From a bacterium UBA3734 (lineage in GTDB: Bacteria; Bacteroidota; Bacteroidia; Bacteroidales; Bacteroidaceae): a stretch of DNA of 25,696 bases. Position 1 is the stretch's first letter, and each line of letters starts with the position of its first letter. The notes below the pieces were generated by a model. The model worked only from the letters and a program-made list of their open reading frames with translations. It was not told the DNA's origin and made no database searches. Location of the stretch: the NCBI GenBank assembly GCA_002372575.1, contig DFHC01000090.1, positions 32,686-58,381 on the forward strand, read 5' to 3'. The position numbers and the translations under genes are program-made. Below are positions 1 to 8,179 of the stretch, piece after piece.

Positions 1-744
1 GAAGATGACCACGGCAAACACGAGACAGAGTGCCACGATGCGAGCCTTGGTGTCTTCCTTGGAAAGCTGCTCAACAGACTGCTGCACCGCATTGTCGGCA
101 CCCTTCTTCTTGTCGCATTCCACATGGCGGAACAAGGGGCGGAATGCATAATAAACCGCTATCGAGAAAACCAGCGAGACACAGGCCACGGCAAAGGCCA
201 AGTGGTAGGCATCGTTGCCCGACATGCCGAGCGACGTCTCACCCCACTCCTTGATTTTCACGGCTGCCGTGGGTGCAAACATCGCACCGATGTTGATGGC
301 CATGTAGAAAAGCGAGAATGCAGAGTCGCGCTTGTCGGCATACTTCGGGTCGTCGTAGAGGTTGCCCACCATCACTTGCAGGTTGCCCTTGAACAGGCCC
401 GTCCCCAGTGAGATGAAAATCAGCGCAGCCAACATCGCCAGCATCGCTACGGTGTCGCCTCCCAGCGGCACGGAAAGTAGCAGATAGCCGGCAAACATGA
501 TGATGATGCCAGTGGTGACCATGCGTCCGAATCCGAACTTGTCGGCTAAGATACCTCCGATGAGAGGGAGAAAATAGACCAGACCGAGGAAGGTGGAGTA
601 GATTAATCCTGCCGTGCCGGGTTCAAGTCCGAAATTAGCCCTTAGATACAACGCGAAGACGGCAATCATGGTGTAGTAGCCGAATCGCTCACCAGTATTG
701 GCGATAGCCAACGCAAACAAACCTTTGGGTTGTCCTTCAAACAT
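1..744 (-). CDS. POT-family proton-dependent peptide transporter (3' end outside the window)
   Basis: Translating the minus strand from the ATG at 744 gives 248 open codons running off the window edge, so the C-terminal part is missing. The family imports di- and tripeptides (some members other substrates) with protons through the inner membrane. Visible marks are the N-terminal ERFGYY motif (family form ERFSYY), a GTGLFKGN segment, and FYMAINIGAM, which is the PTR2 signature region. Several hydrophobic segments alternate with short loops, as expected for the first six helices, followed by a charged stretch near residue 210 that fits the central loop. The start is supported by the ERF motif lying about 20 residues in and by a perfect -7 box upstream. 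It is divergent from the sulfatase-peptidase operon; uptake of peptides released by that peptidase is conceivable but is inference. The family call is firm; the substrate is not. Confidence 0.93.
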   Translation of the reverse strand, partial: MFEGQPKGLFALAIANTGERFGYYTMIAVFALYLRANFGLEPGTAGLIYSTFLGLVYFLPLIGGILADKFGFGRMVTTGIIIMFAGYLLLSVPLGGDTVAMLAMLAALIFISLGTGLFKGNLQVMVGNLYDDPKYADKRDSAFSLFYMAINIGAMFAPTAAVKIKEWGETSLGMSGNDAYHLAFAVACVSLVFSIAVYYAFRPLFRHVECDKKKGADNAVQQSVEQLSKEDTKARIVALCLVFAVVIF

Positions 745-794
745 AATTCTCGAAATTTTAAGTTGTTAAAAGAAAATGATTGTTATTGCGGATG

Positions 795-802
795 CAAAGA
801 TA
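795..802 (-). promoter_or_regulatory. -7 box of the POT transporter promoter
   Basis: On the minus strand this reads TATCTTTG, a perfect match to the Bacteroidetes -7 consensus TAnnTTTG, about 50 bases before the transporter start. I see no clear TTTG -33 box at the right distance, so the call rests on the -7 box and position. Confidence 0.55.
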
Positions 803-851
803 ATTCTTTTTTCCGAAATCGCTACTCTCATGGCGAAAAAATGTCCGTTTC

Positions 852-883
852 TTTTTACAGTTCGGAATTTTTGTTTAAATTTG
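852..883 (+). promoter_or_regulatory. Promoter of the sulfatase-peptidase operon
   Basis: TAAATTTG at 876-883 is a perfect Bacteroidetes -7 box (TAnnTTTG). A T-rich run at 852-856 lies about 20 bp upstream, where a TTTG -33 box would be expected, but it is only a partial match. The box is 49 bases before the sulfatase start. Confidence 0.6.
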
Positions 884-932
884 CAAACTGTAAACATTTC
901 AACTGACAACAATCAACCATAAACGATAGGAA

Positions 933-2483
933 ATGAATCAGAAAGCAACTGCACTCGCAGCAACCGCGCTGCTTCCCGCCCTCGCCCAGGCGCAGGCCCA
1001 GAAGCCGATGAACATCGTCTATATCATGAGCGACGACCACTCGTATCAGACGATTTCGGCCTACGACAACCGTTTCATCAACACGCCCAACATCGACTGG
1101 ATTGCACAGAACGGCGTGAGGTTTACCAACTCTTTCGTGGCTAACTCGCTGAGCGGGCCCTCGCGCGCCTGTATGCTCACGGGAAAACACAGCCATGCCA
1201 ACGGCTTTACGGACAACACGCGCACCTTCGACGGCTCGCAGCAGACCTATCCGAAGCTGCTCCAGAAAGCGGGCTACCAGACGGCCATCATCGGAAAATG
1301 GCACCTGACGAGCGACCCCACAGGCTTCGACTATTGGGACATCCTCATCGGGCAGGGCGACTACTACAACCCCGAGTTCATCCGCAATGGCGAAAAGGTG
1401 AAGCGCGAGGGCTACTCCACGAACATCACCACCGACGTGGCGCTCGACTGGCTCTCGAACAAGCGCGACAAGGAAAAGCCGTTCTGCCTGCTGCTCCACC
1501 ACAAGGCACCGCACCGCGTGTGGAACCCCGACACGTGCGACCTCGACCTCTTCAACGACAAAACCTATCCGCTGCCCGCCACGTTCTACGACAACTACGA
1601 GGGTCGGCTTGCCGCGCAGAAGCAGGAAATGAGCATCATCAAGGATATGGACGTGCTCTACGACCTGAAAATGCACGACAAGGAGCACGAAGTGCACTCG
1701 CCGAACCCAGCCCTCGACAAGTGGGGCCGCAACAACTACGCCCGAATGAACCCTGAGCAGCGAGCCCGCTGGGACCAGCACTATCAGCCCATCATCGAGA
1801 AGTTCAAGCGCGACAAACTCACGGGCAACGCGCTGGCCGAATGGAAATACCAACGCTACATGCACGACTACCTGCGCGTGATTCACTCGCTCGACAGGAA
1901 CATCGGACGCGTCATCGACTACCTGCGCGAGAACAACCTGCTCGACAACACGATGATTGTCTATACCAGTGACCAAGGCTTCTATATGGGCGAACACGGC
2001 TGGTTCGACAAGCGGTTTATGTACGAAGAGTCGTTCCGCACGCCGCTCGTGGTCTATCTCCCGGGCGCAAAGAAACACGGCGACATCAACGAATTGGTGC
2101 AGAACATCGACTATGCGCCCACGATTCTCGAACTGGCCGGCCTGAGCGTGCCCTCTGACATCCAAGGACGCTCGTTCCTGCCGCTCCTGCAAGGCAAAAA
2201 GGCGAAAAACTGGCGCAAGTCGCTCTACTACCACTACCACGAATACCCCGCTGAGCACAGCGTGTGCAAGCATTACGGCGTGCGCACCTCGCGCTACACG
2301 CTCATCCACTTCTACGACGACATCGACACGTGGGAGCTCTACGACCTGAAGCGCGACCCCGAGCAGCTGCACAACATCTACGGCCAGCCCGGCACGGAGA
2401 AAATCACGCGCAAGCTGAAGCGGGAGCTCTGGAAACTGCAGGAGCAATACGACGATCCTATCAGATTTAAATACCCCTTATGA
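933..2483 (+). CDS. Secreted S1-family sulfatase, serine-type
   Basis: A 516-residue arylsulfatase-family enzyme that hydrolyses a sulfate ester, probably on a glycan, in the periplasm or on the surface. A short signal peptide (about residues 1-22, ending AQAQA) precedes the domain. Active-site marks: SDDH at 33-36 (metal ligands), the modification motif SGPSR at 74-78 with Ser74 as formylglycine precursor, GKWHL at 121-125, and SDQG at 346-349 with Lys360 shortly after. Ser in place of Cys means maturation needs a radical-SAM anSME enzyme, which must be encoded elsewhere. The segment around SRACMLTGKHSHANG and the DYW...GDYYNP region resembles GlcNAc-6-sulfatase or mucin-desulfating types, but I cannot assign the subfamily. 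The last base pairs overlap the start of the downstream peptidase, implying translational coupling. Family certain, substrate unknown. Confidence 0.93.
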   Translation: MNQKATALAATALLPALAQAQAQKPMNIVYIMSDDHSYQTISAYDNRFINTPNIDWIAQNGVRFTNSFVANSLSGPSRACMLTGKHSHANGFTDNTRTFDGSQQTYPKLLQKAGYQTAIIGKWHLTSDPTGFDYWDILIGQGDYYNPEFIRNGEKVKREGYSTNITTDVALDWLSNKRDKEKPFCLLLHHKAPHRVWNPDTCDLDLFNDKTYPLPATFYDNYEGRLAAQKQEMSIIKDMDVLYDLKMHDKEHEVHSPNPALDKWGRNNYARMNPEQRARWDQHYQPIIEKFKRDKLTGNALAEWKYQRYMHDYLRVIHSLDRNIGRVIDYLRENNLLDNTMIVYTSDQGFYMGEHGWFDKRFMYEESFRTPLVVYLPGAKKHGDINELVQNIDYAPTILELAGLSVPSDIQGRSFLPLLQGKKAKNWRKSLYYHYHEYPAEHSVCKHYGVRTSRYTLIHFYDDIDTWELYDLKRDPEQLHNIYGQPGTEKITRKLKRELWKLQEQYDDPIRFKYPL

Positions 2484-5400
2484 AAAAACTAAAAACCTTG
2501 ATTCTGGCGGCCATCGCGCTGGCAAGCACGACCGCCTCGGCGCAGGAAAATCCACTCTGGATGCGCTATCCGGCCATCTCGCCCGACGGCCAAACCATCG
2601 TGTTCTCCTACAAAGGAGACCTCTACACCGTGCCCACCACGGGCGGACAGGCACGGCAGTTGACCACCAATCCAGCCTACGAGGCGTGGCCCGTTTGGAG
2701 TCCCGACGGACAGAAAATCGCCTTCGCCTCCGACCGTGAGGGCAGTTTTGACGTCTATCTCGTGAACCGCGAGGGCGGCACACCGAAACGCCTCACCACG
2801 CACAGCACGCGCGAAACGCCCGTCGCCTTCCGCGACAACAACCGCCTGCTCTACCGCGCAGTGATGATGCCGACAACGAAGAGCAGCCTGCTGCCCGAAA
2901 GCACCTTCCCGCAAATCTACGAGGTGAGCACCGAGGGCGGTCGTCCGCGCCTGTTCTCGACCATCACGATGGAAGACATCAGCATCAACAGCAAGGGCGA
3001 CATCCTCTACCACGACGTGAAAGGCTACGAAGACGCCCTCCGCAAGCACCACCAAAGTGCCGTGACGCGCGACATCTGGCTGCTGTCGGGCGGAAAATAC
3101 ACGAAACTGACCGACTTCCGAGGCGAAGACCGCACACCCGTGTGGACCCCCGACGGGCAGTCGTTCTACTACCTGAGCGAGCAAGACGGCACGTTCAACG
3201 TGTGGAAAAAGGGCGGCACGCAGCTCACCCACTACAAGGGCAACCCCGTGCGCTTCCTCACCAGCGACAAGAACGGCACGCTCTGCTTCGCCTACGACGG
3301 CGAAATCTACACGCTCCGCGAGGGCAGCCAGCCGCAGAAGGTGCGCGTGAGCATCGTGGCCGACCGCAGCGACCGCGACCTCGTGCGCCAGACGCTCACC
3401 TCCGGAGCCACGGAAATCGGACTCGCCCCAGGCGGCAAGGAAATCGCCTTCGTTGCCCACGGCGACGTCTATGTCACCTCCGTCGATTACAAGACCACGA
3501 AGCGCATCACCAACACGCCCGAGCAGGAGCGCAACGTCTGCTTCTCGCCCGACGGACGCAGCCTCGTCTATGCTGCCGAGCGCAACGGCGTGTGGCAAAT
3601 CTATCGCACGAGCATCAAAAACAAGGATGAAAAACTCTTCACCTACGCCACTGAAATCGCGGAAGAACGCCTCACGCAGGGAAATATCACCTCGATGCAG
3701 CCGAAATACAGCCCCGATGGCAAGTGGATTGCCTTCTTCGAAGACCGCGGAGCACTGCGCGTGATGAACGTAGCCTCGAAGCAGGTCCACACGGCGATGG
3801 AAGGCAAATACAACTATTCCTACAGCGACGGCGACCTCTGGTTTGAGTGGAGCCCCGACAGCCGCTGGCTGATGACGGGCTACATAGGCCGAGGCGGCTG
3901 GCACAGCCCTGACATCGCCATCGTCGATGCGAAGGGCAGCGGCGAGTTGCACAACCTCACCAACAGTGCCTACAGCGACGGCGGAGGCCGCTGGGTGCTT
4001 GGCGGAAAGGCCATGCTCTACCAGAGCGACCGCGCCGGCTATCGCTCACACGGCAGCTGGGGCTCGGAAGATGATGTCTATCTGATGTTCTTCGACCTCG
4101 ATGCCTACGAGCGCTTCCGCATGACGAAAGAGGAGAAAGCCCTGTTAGACGAAAGATTGAAGGAAGCGAAGAAAAACGCCGCTCAGAAAGCCGACAAAAA
4201 CGCCTCAAAAAGCAGTTCCAAGAACAAAAAGACGGCTTCAAAGCCAGAAAAGGCCGGCGCAGAGGCATTCCTTCAGCTCGACCTCGACAACTGCCGCGAC
4301 CGCATCGTGCGACTCACCACGGCTTCGAGCCATCTGGGCGACGCCGTGCTCTCGCCAAAGGGCGACACGCTCTACTATCAGGCCGCCTCGTTCGAGGGCT
4401 ACGACCTCTGGAAGCGCGACTTTCTCGAAAACAAGACCGAACTCGTGCTGAAAGGCGTGGGCGGCGGACGGATGCAGACCGACAAGAACTTCAAAAACCT
4501 GTTCCTCACCTCGGGCGGCATCAAGAAAGTGGATTTGGGCAAGAACAAATCGGAAACCATCGCCTTCGAGGCTCCGTTCAACTTCCAGCCCTACGAGGAG
4601 CGCCGCTACCTCTTCGACCACGTGTGGCGACAGGTGAAGGATAAATTCTACGAGCCCAACCTCCACGGTGTGGATTGGGACAGCTATCGCGCCATCTACG
4701 AGAAATTCCTGCCCCACATCAACAACAACTACGACTTCAGCGACCTGCTCAGCGAGCTCCTCGGCGAACTCAACGCCTCGCACACGGGAGCACGCTATCG
4801 TCCCGCCTCTTCCACCCTTGCCACAGCCTCGCTCGGACTCTTCTTCGACCAAGACTACGAGGGCGACGGCCTGCGCGTAGAGGAAGTGATTCGTCGCGGC
4901 CCATTTGCCGTGAAGAAAACGGGTGTGACGAAGGGAAGCATCATCGAGAAAATCGACGGCAACGACATCAAGGCTGGTGAAGACTACAACTGGATGCTCG
5001 ACGGCAAGGCCGGAAAGCCCGTGCGCGTCACGGTCTATAACCCCACGACGAAGCTGCGCAGCGACGTCACCGTGAAGCCCGTCAGTGCCGGACAGCTCGA
5101 CAACCTGCTCTACAAGCGCTGGGTGGATCGCAACCGTCAGCTCGTCGATAGCCTGTCGAACGGTCGTCTGGCCTATGTCCACATCAAATCGATGAACAGC
5201 GAGAGCTTCCGCGAGCTCTACAGCGACCTCCTGAGCGACAAAAACCGCAACCGCGAGGGCGTCATCGTCGATGAACGCTACAACGGCGGCGGCTGGCTCC
5301 ACGACGACCTCTGCACGCTGCTCAGCGGCAAGCTCTACCACAACTTCCTGCCGCGCGGCGAATACGTTGGCCGCGACCCGCTGGCGAAGTGGGTGGGCAC

Positions 5401-5713
5401 CTCGTGTGTGCTGATGAATGAAGACTGCTACAGCAACGGCGAGGGCTTCCCTTGGGTCTATCGCGAGCTCGGCATCGGCAAGCTCATCGGTACGCCCGTG
5501 GCCGGCACCGCCACCAGCGTGTGGTGGGAAACGCTGATGGATCGCACGCTCGTGTTCGGCATTCCGCAGGTGGGCAAGAAAGACCTGCGCGGTGAGTGGA
5601 CCGAAAACAGCGAGCTCTGGCCCGACATCGAGGTCTATAACTCGCCCGAAGACTTCATCAACGGACGCGACCCGCAACTCGAAGCCGCCATCCGACACCT
5701 GCTGGGACAGTAA
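2480..5713 (+). CDS. Tricorn-like S41 serine peptidase with WD40-like propeller, PDZ and protease domains
   Basis: A 1077-residue secreted protein (signal peptide MKKLKTLILAAIALASTTASAQ). Residues about 25-540 hold repeated PD40/TolB-type blades (SPDGQ...IVF, WSPDGQKIAFASDREG). A Lys/Ala/Ser-rich charged stretch spans about 547-595 and a second propeller segment about 600-700. A tricorn core follows with a PDZ-like region (about 800-880) and an S41 protease domain to the end. Expected catalytic residues are visible: Ser767-His768 in NASHTG, nucleophile Ser985 in CYSNGEGF, and Glu1042 in WTENSE as the likely Glu of the tetrad. The Asp that follows the nucleophile in archaeal tricorn is Asn986 here. 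The family trims peptides from upstream proteases; the secretion signal implies an extracytoplasmic role. Its ATG overlaps the sulfatase stop (ATGA, 4 bp), so the two are one operon. Substrate unknown. Confidence 0.92.
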   Translation: MKKLKTLILAAIALASTTASAQENPLWMRYPAISPDGQTIVFSYKGDLYTVPTTGGQARQLTTNPAYEAWPVWSPDGQKIAFASDREGSFDVYLVNREGGTPKRLTTHSTRETPVAFRDNNRLLYRAVMMPTTKSSLLPESTFPQIYEVSTEGGRPRLFSTITMEDISINSKGDILYHDVKGYEDALRKHHQSAVTRDIWLLSGGKYTKLTDFRGEDRTPVWTPDGQSFYYLSEQDGTFNVWKKGGTQLTHYKGNPVRFLTSDKNGTLCFAYDGEIYTLREGSQPQKVRVSIVADRSDRDLVRQTLTSGATEIGLAPGGKEIAFVAHGDVYVTSVDYKTTKRITNTPEQERNVCFSPDGRSLVYAAERNGVWQIYRTSIKNKDEKLFTYATEIAEERLTQGNITSMQPKYSPDGKWIAFFEDRGALRVMNVASKQVHTAMEGKYNYSYSDGDLWFEWSPDSRWLMTGYIGRGGWHSPDIAIVDAKGSGELHNLTNSAYSDGGGRWVLGGKAMLYQSDRAGYRSHGSWGSEDDVYLMFFDLDAYERFRMTKEEKALLDERLKEAKKNAAQKADKNASKSSSKNKKTASKPEKAGAEAFLQLDLDNCRDRIVRLTTASSHLGDAVLSPKGDTLYYQAASFEGYDLWKRDFLENKTELVLKGVGGGRMQTDKNFKNLFLTSGGIKKVDLGKNKSETIAFEAPFNFQPYEERRYLFDHVWRQVKDKFYEPNLHGVDWDSYRAIYEKFLPHINNNYDFSDLLSELLGELNASHTGARYRPASSTLATASLGLFFDQDYEGDGLRVEEVIRRGPFAVKKTGVTKGSIIEKIDGNDIKAGEDYNWMLDGKAGKPVRVTVYNPTTKLRSDVTVKPVSAGQLDNLLYKRWVDRNRQLVDSLSNGRLAYVHIKSMNSESFRELYSDLLSDKNRNREGVIVDERYNGGGWLHDDLCTLLSGKLYHNFLPRGEYVGRDPLAKWVGTSCVLMNEDCYSNGEGFPWVYRELGIGKLIGTPVAGTATSVWWETLMDRTLVFGIPQVGKKDLRGEWTENSELWPDIEVYNSPEDFINGRDPQLEAAIRHLLGQ

Positions 5714-5741
5714 ACCTTCCTGCAAATCGAATGAAAAAAAT

Positions 5742-5772
5742 CGAAGCCTCACCCGAGAAGGGTGAGGCTTCG
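5742..5772 (-). terminator. Rho-independent terminator of the toxin-antitoxin operon
   Basis: A perfect 13-bp stem (5742-5754 with 5760-5772) closes a 5-base loop. On the minus strand it is followed by a run of seven T (5734-5740 as A on plus), just after the toxin stop. Plus-strand transcripts of the peptidase also form the hairpin but lack a U-tract, so it may only partly stop them. The stem sequence is shared with the hairpin at 6419-6448. Confidence 0.85.
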
Positions 5773-5777
5773 TGGCA

Positions 5778-6050
5778 TTACTTGCCAAATAATTCGTGAT
5801 GGGTTCCCAAACGTACTAACTTGATGGTATTTGAAGCTTCATCTATCCATATCAGCAGAAAGTCATCCTCAATATGGCATTCCATATAGCCCTTGTAGTT
5901 ACCCGACAGTGTATGAGGCTTGTACTCTGCAGGCACCCTGCCGTTACGCTTCAAATGTCTTAATACAACCTTCAACGCCGCTATCCTTGACGGCTTGTTT
6001 TGATAGCGTTTCAAGTCTTTCTTGAACTTCGTGCTGAGGCGTAGAATCAT
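5778..6050 (-). CDS. YafQ-family (RelE superfamily) mRNA interferase toxin
   Basis: A 90-residue protein with the RelE/YafQ fold pattern; such toxins cleave mRNA in the ribosome when their antitoxin is degraded. Residues matching the YafQ active site: His46 in KPHTLSG, His59 in ECHIEDD, Asp63, His84 in GTHHELF and Phe88. The Trp that follows the Asp in E. coli YafQ is Phe64 here, a mild substitution. Its start overlaps the antitoxin stop by 4 bp (ATGA at 6047-6050), the usual antitoxin-first arrangement, so translation is coupled. The operon sits as a small separate unit between the sulfatase-peptidase operon and susCD pair L. The superfamily call is strong; activity is inferred. Confidence 0.9.
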   Translation of the reverse strand: MILRLSTKFKKDLKRYQNKPSRIAALKVVLRHLKRNGRVPAEYKPHTLSGNYKGYMECHIEDDFLLIWIDEASNTIKLVRLGTHHELFGK

Positions 6051-6301
6051 AGCGAACGGATGTATTCTTCAAGGTTTTCGATATTTTCCGCTGTCAGTTC
6101 CTCCAATTCACCACCCGATTCGCACTCGGTCATCGCCGCCAAGGTCTCGGCATTTGGCTTGTGATAGAGGGCATCAAGCAGAAAAACTTCCACCAGATTA
6201 TTTACACTCCGATGTTGTTTGCGCGCCTCCGTTTTCAGCCCGTCGAGCAAGTAGTTCGGAAGACGAAAAGAGGTTGCCCTGCGTTTTGTTACTGTCTCCA
6301 T
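6047..6301 (-). CDS. Ribbon-helix-helix antitoxin of the YafQ-like toxin
   Basis: An 84-residue protein whose residues about 9-46 (ATSFRLPNYLLDGLKTEA, then a second helix with SVNNLVEVFLLDAL) form a canonical ribbon-helix-helix DNA-binding domain: a beta strand followed by two helices. The acidic C-terminal half (about 58-82, rich in Glu) is the likely toxin-wrapping segment. In this class the antitoxin dimer neutralises the toxin and represses its own promoter; a dyad overlapping the -7 box (6322-6343) is a fitting operator. It is first in a two-gene operon with the toxin. The domain call is firm; pairing with the toxin rests on the 4-bp overlap. Confidence 0.87.
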   Translation of the reverse strand: METVTKRRATSFRLPNYLLDGLKTEARKQHRSVNNLVEVFLLDALYHKPNAETLAAMTECESGGELEELTAENIENLEEYIRSL

Positions 6302-6321
6302 AGTCTATGTTTTGGTATCAC

Positions 6322-6343
6322 TTGTAGTACTTTTGCGCTACAA
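6322..6343. promoter_or_regulatory. Operator-like inverted repeat for the antitoxin
   Basis: TTGTAG (6322-6327) and CTACAA (6338-6343) are perfect inverted arms separated by 10 bp. The dyad overlaps the downstream edge of the -7 box and the transcription start region of the toxin-antitoxin promoter, where an autorepressor would bind. Confidence 0.5.
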
Positions 6344-6372
6344 AGTTAGATACTTTCTTTTAAACCACCAAA
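6341..6372 (-). promoter_or_regulatory. Promoter of the toxin-antitoxin operon
   Basis: On the minus strand TTTG (6369-6372) is followed after exactly 20 bp by TAACTTTG (6341-6348), a full match to the Bacteroidetes -33/-7 consensus. The -7 box is 40 bases upstream of the antitoxin start. Confidence 0.8.
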
Positions 6373-6418
6373 TCTTCACAAGTTTTTTTCGCAAAAAAAT
6401 GCGCCCACAGAGCAAAAA

Positions 6419-6448
6419 CGAAGCCCCACCCGAAAAGGTGAGGCTTCG
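6419..6448 (-). terminator. Rho-independent terminator of susCD pair L
   Basis: A 12-bp stem (6419-6430 with 6437-6448) encloses a 6-base loop, followed on the minus strand by five T. The single non-Watson-Crick position is C/A in plus-strand RNA but a G.U wobble in minus-strand RNA, so the hairpin is built for minus-strand transcripts ending just after susD L. Confidence 0.85.
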
Positions 6449-6472
6449 ATTGTTGTAGATAGCCCAAGACTA

Positions 6473-8128
6473 TTATTCCGTCGTGGAACCCATCTTGAAG
6501 CCCTTGTTGTAGTCCGTTTCAGCAAGAGGAACGACCCACGTCCACTTGTTACCATAGTCTGCAGGAATTGTCACAGCTACAGCCGTGTGGGCATTGCCGC
6601 CATTTGCAAAGGAGGTGCGCACGACAGGACGATTCCAGCGCTTGTAGTCGCTCCAAGCGAAGCCTTCGCCCCAAAGCTCAACCTCGCGATAGTCCATAAT
6701 CTCGTTCCACAGAGCATCGCCGCTGAGGCTACCTGCGCTGTACTGCGGATTACGCACCTTGTTGAGTGCTTCCAATGCTGTCTTGGCTGCGCTCTCGTTG
6801 CCCTGCTTGTAATAAGCCTCGGCCTCGATGAGATACATTTCGCTGGTGCGGATGAAGGGCAGATAGCCCACACCCGGTGTGTCGAACACCCAGAATTTCA
6901 GGTGGTCTCCAATGTGATAGTAGCCTGCAGAGTATGCGTCGGCCAATCCTGCCACTTGATGAGCCTGAATGTATTCCTTTGCCTTGGCATAGGCCTCCGC
7001 ATTCATAATGCCCCAACGTCCCTGTGCATTCTGTGACAGTCCAATGGTTCCAAAAGTCTGCTCTACTACGTTCGGATTGCTGGCATCGATGCCCAAGCCG
7101 CTTTCTGTGAGGAAAATTTCCTTGCGAACGTCGGTGTCGGGAATACGATTGATAAGCTCACGTCCGATGGAACCTGCTCCGTTGGAAGTAGCACCAGCAT
7201 AGTAGCCGTTGCAAGCATACTGTGTGCCGTAGCTCCAATACCAGTTATTCTCGTTAGCCGAGCCGTAGCTACCCATAATCCACTCGCTGGTGGGATTGCA
7301 GAAGCCAGCCTTGTAGGCATCGGTGCTCATCAGGGCATAGCCCGCCTTGGCCAGATTGGCCTCGGTGGCAGCCTTGGCATAGTCGAGACGGTTCAGAGCC
7401 GCGCGTGCATAGACGGCGTGTGCCACGTTCTCGTTGGGAATCCAGCATTCGCCAGCCGTGCGGTCGATGCCGCTCTCCTTGAACAGAGCAATAGCCTCTT
7501 CGCAGTCTTTGTATATCTGCTCATAGACCTCAGCCAGTGTCGAAGGAGCGAGGTCTCCCGTCGATTCATCGAGACGAAGCACGACACCCTGCGAGGAGCC
7601 GTTTGCACTGTCAAGCCAGCGATAGCAATAATAGAGTACCAGCTTCTGGAAACTGTAGGCGCGGAAGGTCAGGGCTGAAGCCTTGATGAACTTCTTGTCG
7701 GCGTCGCTGCCCGTGGCATCGTCGATGCGGTTGATGAGCACGTTGGCATTGGCAATAATCTGGTAGTAGTAGTACCAGGCATAGTTGTCATAGATACTGT
7801 TGTCGCGCTCGTGAAACGTCTGGTTATGAATTGCAGCCCAACCTGAAGCGTATGCGTTGTAGAGATAGTTCTGTGAGGGGTAGTTTTCATACAGACGGAT
7901 AATGGCATTCTCGCCTGCAAAACCCTGGCTGTAGTTTCCATGCTGGATGGTCATAATCTTGGCAATACCATTGAGCGTCAGATAAGCAGTTTCCACGGAA
8001 GCAGCTGCTTGTGTGTCACTGACCGAGTCGGTCGGAGAGGTCTCAAGATAATCCTTGCCACACGAAACAAGCGTCAAAGCTCCGATCATCACAACGCTCA
8101 TGAACAGTTGATTGATATACTTTTTCAT
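6473..8128 (-). CDS. SusD/RagB-family outer-membrane lipoprotein (pair L)
   Basis: A 551-residue lipoprotein that, in this family, forms the surface lid of a SusC channel and binds glycan or peptide substrates. The start at 8128 is chosen over an upstream ATG at 8179 because it gives a clean lipoprotein signal (MKKYINQLFMS...LVSC) preceded by an AGGAG-like site. After the lipid Cys comes GKDYLETSPTDSVS, the typical SusD N-terminus, then the helical TPR-like body (for example FIRTSEMYLIEAEAYYKQGN, a conserved SusD segment) and a C-terminal region with WGEGFAWSDYKRWNRP, all common in RagB/SusD. It begins 51 bases after the susC L stop and ends at a terminator, so L is a two-gene operon. Substrate not predictable. 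Confidence 0.95.
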   Translation of the reverse strand: MKKYINQLFMSVVMIGALTLVSCGKDYLETSPTDSVSDTQAAASVETAYLTLNGIAKIMTIQHGNYSQGFAGENAIIRLYENYPSQNYLYNAYASGWAAIHNQTFHERDNSIYDNYAWYYYYQIIANANVLINRIDDATGSDADKKFIKASALTFRAYSFQKLVLYYCYRWLDSANGSSQGVVLRLDESTGDLAPSTLAEVYEQIYKDCEEAIALFKESGIDRTAGECWIPNENVAHAVYARAALNRLDYAKAATEANLAKAGYALMSTDAYKAGFCNPTSEWIMGSYGSANENNWYWSYGTQYACNGYYAGATSNGAGSIGRELINRIPDTDVRKEIFLTESGLGIDASNPNVVEQTFGTIGLSQNAQGRWGIMNAEAYAKAKEYIQAHQVAGLADAYSAGYYHIGDHLKFWVFDTPGVGYLPFIRTSEMYLIEAEAYYKQGNESAAKTALEALNKVRNPQYSAGSLSGDALWNEIMDYREVELWGEGFAWSDYKRWNRPVVRTSFANGGNAHTAVAVTIPADYGNKWTWVVPLAETDYNKGFKMGSTTE

Positions 8129-8179
8129 ATTTTGTTTCTCCTTCATGATTAAATGTTTTAAACTTGATGTAGCTTTCAA

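Noticed and set aside
855..2447. Long minus-strand open frame of 530 codons opposite the sulfatase
   Set aside because: It is antisense to a gene with clear sulfatase motifs, has a Val/Leu/Arg-rich composition typical of a GC-rich shadow frame, and shows no domain. The similar frames opposite the peptidase, susC R and pgpH genes are rejected for the same reason.
8129..8179. Upstream start for susD L
   Set aside because: It adds 17 residues ahead of a normal lipoprotein signal peptide; the internal ATG at 8128 has a better ribosome-binding site and lipobox spacing.
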